DNA of 36,502 nucleotides from the NCBI GenBank assembly GCA_030836785.1, contig JAUPLT010000134.1, forward strand, positions 1 through 36,502, given 5' to 3'. Positions 34,337 through 36,502 of the stretch are shown in pieces. This DNA is from Actinomycetota bacterium. Its GTDB lineage: Bacteria; Actinomycetota; Actinomycetes; Mycobacteriales; Mycobacteriaceae. The position numbers and the translations under genes are program-made. The notes beneath the pieces were generated by a model that was not told where the DNA came from, did not search any database, and saw only the letters and a program-made list of their open reading frames with translations. Each line of letters begins with the position of its first letter. The stretch's first letter is position 1.

Positions 34337-34960
34337 TCAGGCGCGAGAACGGGTACTGAGGTCGGTCACGCCCACCGGCGGGAGGCCGGCCGCATGTTCG
34401 AGCACCTCGCAGAACGCCTGGACGTGTGGTCCCAATGCCAGCGTGGTGGCGGTCCAGGAAGCGCGCAGCTCCAGTTGGTGGGCGCGCGGCGGCCCGGAGA
34501 TGTCGCCGTACCGGACCGAGGATGTCGCCGTCACCGTTCCACCCAGCGCGGTAACCTCGTCGGAACGGGACTCCAGCGCCTCCACCAGCCAGCTCCACGC
34601 GACCTCCGGCAGCAGCGGATCGACCGCCTCATGGGAGTCCAGGTCCGCCTGAATGAAGGCGACCAAGCGCATCGTGCCGTCCCAGGCATCCGCACCATCC
34701 GGGTCGTGCAGCAGGATCAGCCGTCCGAAGGCGTCGCTCAGGCCCGCCGCCCCAGGGGCTCCAGGGCCATCGGCGAGGACGGTCGACTCGTCCCGCTTGA
34801 CCTCCGCGCCGAGCGCGTAACTGAACGGCGCCAGTCGCTGAGGTGGGCGAATCGGGCCCAACTCGATCTCCGGCCGCACCCCGGCGGCATTCATCGCCGC
34901 CACGGCCTCCCGGAACTGCGCGGGCTCGACGGTGGTCACACCCTGCGACGCTAGCCGCAT
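34337..34960 (-). CDS. DUF3000 protein (Rv2680 type)
   Basis: 207 residues from ATG 34958-34960. Conserved stretches are [42 protein letters not shown] (described only by its key motifs [12 protein letters not shown] and YALGAEV), [14 protein letters not shown]-like [28 protein letters not shown], and [12 protein letters not shown]3000 is an actinobacterial family of unknown function. A GTG 21 bases downstream (34939) is an alternative start. It is followed after one base by the RNase D start, so the two are coupled. In M. tuberculosis echA15 lies between this gene and hemE; here it is absent. Confidence 0.84.
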   Translation of the reverse strand: MRLASQGVTTVEPAQFREAVAAMNAAGVRPEIELGPIRPPQRLAPFSYALGAEVKRDESTVLADGPGAPGAAGLSDAFGRLILLHDPDGADAWDGTMRLVAFIQADLDSHEAVDPLLPEVAWSWLVEALESRSDEVTALGGTVTATSSVRYGDISGPPRAHQLELRASWTATTLALGPHVQAFCEVLEHAAGLPPVGVTDLSTRSRA

Positions 34961-35042
34961 CCGGCAGACCCCGCAGGCAGGCGCGCCGTGCCACCCGCGC
35001 CGGTGCGCGAGGGGAGTCCGACACCGTGGCAGCATGGTGCCG

Positions 35043-36098
35043 GTGAGTAACCGTCGCCACCTCCCCGAGGCGCCCTACCTGGCGGCGGCCACCGGCCGCA
35101 CCCCGACCCGTGTCCCGGTCTGGTTCATGCGGCAGGCCGGTCGTTCGCTGCCGGAGTACCGCCAGTTGCGCGCACAGAACACCATGATGCAGGCCTGCTT
35201 CGACCCGGCGCTGATCTGCGAAATCACCCTGCAGCCGGTGCGCCGGCACGGTGTCGACGCGGCGATTCTGTTCTCCGACATCGTGGTGCCGCTGCGCGGT
35301 GCCGGGGTGGACGTCGACATCGTCCCCGACGTCGGGCCGGTGATCGCCCACCCGGTGCGCACCGCCGCAGACGCCGAAGCGCTGCGGAACCTCGACTTGC
35401 ACTCGCTGACACCGGTTGCCGAGGCGGTCGGCCTCCTGGTGAGCGAGCTCGGCCAGGTCCCGCTGATCGGTTTCGCGGGGGCCCCCTTCACGCTGGCGTC
35501 GTACCTGGTGGAGGGCGGCCCCAGCAAGCTTCATGAGAAGACCAAACGAATGATGCTGGCCGATCCGGCCGCCTGGCACGCGTTGATGGCGGCGTTGACC
35601 GATCTGACCATTGCCTTCCTGCGGCTGCAGATTCAGGCCGGCGTCGACGCCATTCAACTCTTCGATTCGTGGGCGGGCACGTTGTCGCCGGCCGACTACC
35701 GCAGCCATGTGCTGCCGCACAGCGCCCGGGTGTTCGCCGAACTGGCGGACGCAGGGGTGCCCATGACGCATTTCGGGGTCGGAACGGCCGAACTGCTCGG
35801 CGCCATGGCCGAAGCCATCGGCGGCCCTGGTGTGGTCGGCGTGGACTGGCGGACCTCGCTGAGCGACGCCGCCACGCGGGTCGGGCCCGGAAAGACCCTG
35901 CAGGGCAACCTGGACCCGGTCGTCCTGCTGGCCGGGTGGCCGGTGGTGGAGCAGGCCGCTCGGACCGTGGTCGACGACGGTCGTCGAGCGATCGCCGCCG
36001 GAGCGGCCGGGCACATCTTCAACCTGGGGCACGGTGTCCTGCCGGCCACCGATCCGGACGTGCTGACCGACCTGGTGGCGTTGGTGCACTCGCTGTGA
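35043..36098 (+). CDS. hemE: Uroporphyrinogen decarboxylase
   Basis: 351 residues. HemE removes four carboxyl groups from uroporphyrinogen III to give coproporphyrinogen III in haem synthesis. Active-site signatures are seen: [17 protein letters not shown] (Arg30, Arg34), [11 protein letters not shown] (Asp79), [20 protein letters not shown], and FNLGHGVLP near the C-terminus. The GTG at 35043 matches the M. tuberculosis N-terminus; ATG 35034 would add MVP. The stop overlaps the hemG GTG by 4 bases (GTGA), so they form an operon. Confidence 0.95.
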   Translation: MSNRRHLPEAPYLAAATGRTPTRVPVWFMRQAGRSLPEYRQLRAQNTMMQACFDPALICEITLQPVRRHGVDAAILFSDIVVPLRGAGVDVDIVPDVGPVIAHPVRTAADAEALRNLDLHSLTPVAEAVGLLVSELGQVPLIGFAGAPFTLASYLVEGGPSKLHEKTKRMMLADPAAWHALMAALTDLTIAFLRLQIQAGVDAIQLFDSWAGTLSPADYRSHVLPHSARVFAELADAGVPMTHFGVGTAELLGAMAEAIGGPGVVGVDWRTSLSDAATRVGPGKTLQGNLDPVVLLAGWPVVEQAARTVVDDGRRAIAAGAAGHIFNLGHGVLPATDPDVLTDLVALVHSL

Positions 36099-36502
36099 CG
36101 CAGAGGTTCTGCGTCGCCGGCGCGGGCATCTCGGGGCTTGTCGCGGCCTATCGGATCCGGGCCGCGGCCGGTCCGGACGCCGAGATCGTGCTGTTCGACC
36201 CGGCGGACCGGCCGGGTGGGGTACTCCGTACCGAGACACTCGGCGGCCAGCCCTTCGACATCGGGGCCGAGGCGTTCATCGTGCGTCGCCCGGAGGTGCC
36301 CGCCTTGCTGGCCGAGTTGGGTCTGGCCAACCGGCAGATCAGCCCGACCGGGGTGCGCACCACGATCTTCAGTCAGGGCCGGTTGCACCCCCTGCCGCCC
36401 GGCACCGTCAACGGCATCCCCGGGTCGGCCGCCTCACTGGCCGGACTGGTCGACACCGCCACCCGGGAGCACGTCGCGGCCGAACCGGCACGGCTGATGC
36501 AC
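36095..36502 (+). CDS. hemG: Protoporphyrinogen oxidase, N-terminal part (partial at right edge)
   Basis: 136 codons to the edge. Also called hemY. A GTG at 36095 overlaps the hemE stop. The FAD-binding N-terminus is visible: [18 protein letters not shown] (GxGxxG, residues 8-13) with Asp at the end of the second strand, then [17 protein letters not shown] and DIGAEAF. In actinobacteria this enzyme type oxidises coproporphyrinogen III (coproporphyrin-dependent pathway), so it probably follows HemE directly. The rest of the gene is outside the window. Confidence 0.93.
   Translation, partial: MTQRFCVAGAGISGLVAAYRIRAAAGPDAEIVLFDPADRPGGVLRTETLGGQPFDIGAEAFIVRRPEVPALLAELGLANRQISPTGVRTTIFSQGRLHPLPPGTVNGIPGSAASLAGLVDTATREHVAAEPARLMH

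Noticed and set aside
34629-36239. A 536-residue minus-strand open frame opposite hemE
   Set aside because: Antisense shadow of hemE and overlapping DUF3000; no family features.

Overview
The window is a high-GC chromosomal segment from a mycobacterium. Almost every protein reads as the counterpart of a Mycobacterium tuberculosis gene, and the gene order follows the M. tuberculosis Rv2731-to-Rv2677c block as I recall it. Compared with that order, counterparts of Rv2729c, Rv2722-Rv2723, Rv2715-Rv2717c, sthA and echA15 are not seen, and an nhaA gene lies between the Rv2689c-type methyltransferase and dxs. This would fit an environmental or fast-growing mycobacterium, but the species cannot be settled from the sequence alone. 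The genes are core chromosomal genes. I see no insertion sequence, prophage, CRISPR array, tRNA or rRNA.

Layout. 1-5645: start of a minus-strand gene (probably DUF349), a LigB-like protein, miaA, dapF, hflX and an acyl-CoA dehydrogenase (fadE20 type). 5825-9936: an LGFP-repeat membrane protein facing lexA, then chiZ (divergent from lexA) and nrdR. 10009-19146: PAC2 and DUF4192 proteins, ideR, sigB, and a string of small conserved genes (DUF3099, DUF3039, YihY/BrkB, DUF7455, DUF952) leading to sigA and polyphosphate glucokinase. 19227-25034: suhB, cei, DUF4193, DUF3093, dut, DUF3710, an alpha/beta hydrolase, an OB-fold protein and a DUF3159 membrane protein. 25070-31141: a cation-transport cluster with two RCK (TrkA-type) proteins, ceoC and ceoB, divergent from a KimA-like potassium transporter, followed by an RNA methyltransferase and NhaA. 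31151-36502: dxs, an RNase D/HRDC protein, DUF3000, hemE and the start of hemG/hemY.

How the genes work together. The block joins transcription control (SigA, SigB, IdeR, LexA, NrdR) with DNA-precursor and damage functions (Dut, NrdR, LexA, ChiZ), the envelope (Cei, the LGFP protein, DapF for meso-diaminopimelate), isoprenoid and haem precursors (Dxs, HemE, HemG) and K+/Na+ homeostasis. The most informative new signals are regulatory. They include a divergent pair of apparently leaderless promoters with overlapping -10 boxes between dut and the DUF3093 gene, combined PafBC-type and SOS control of chiZ/lexA, an ECF-sigma promoter for sigB, and several short tandem repeats inside or at the edge of core genes (miaA, nrdR, DUF3710, OB-fold gene). 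No wholly new multi-gene system is evident. The best candidate for unexplained biology is the RCK pair with a KimA-like transporter and no TrkH/KtrB-type channel in the window.
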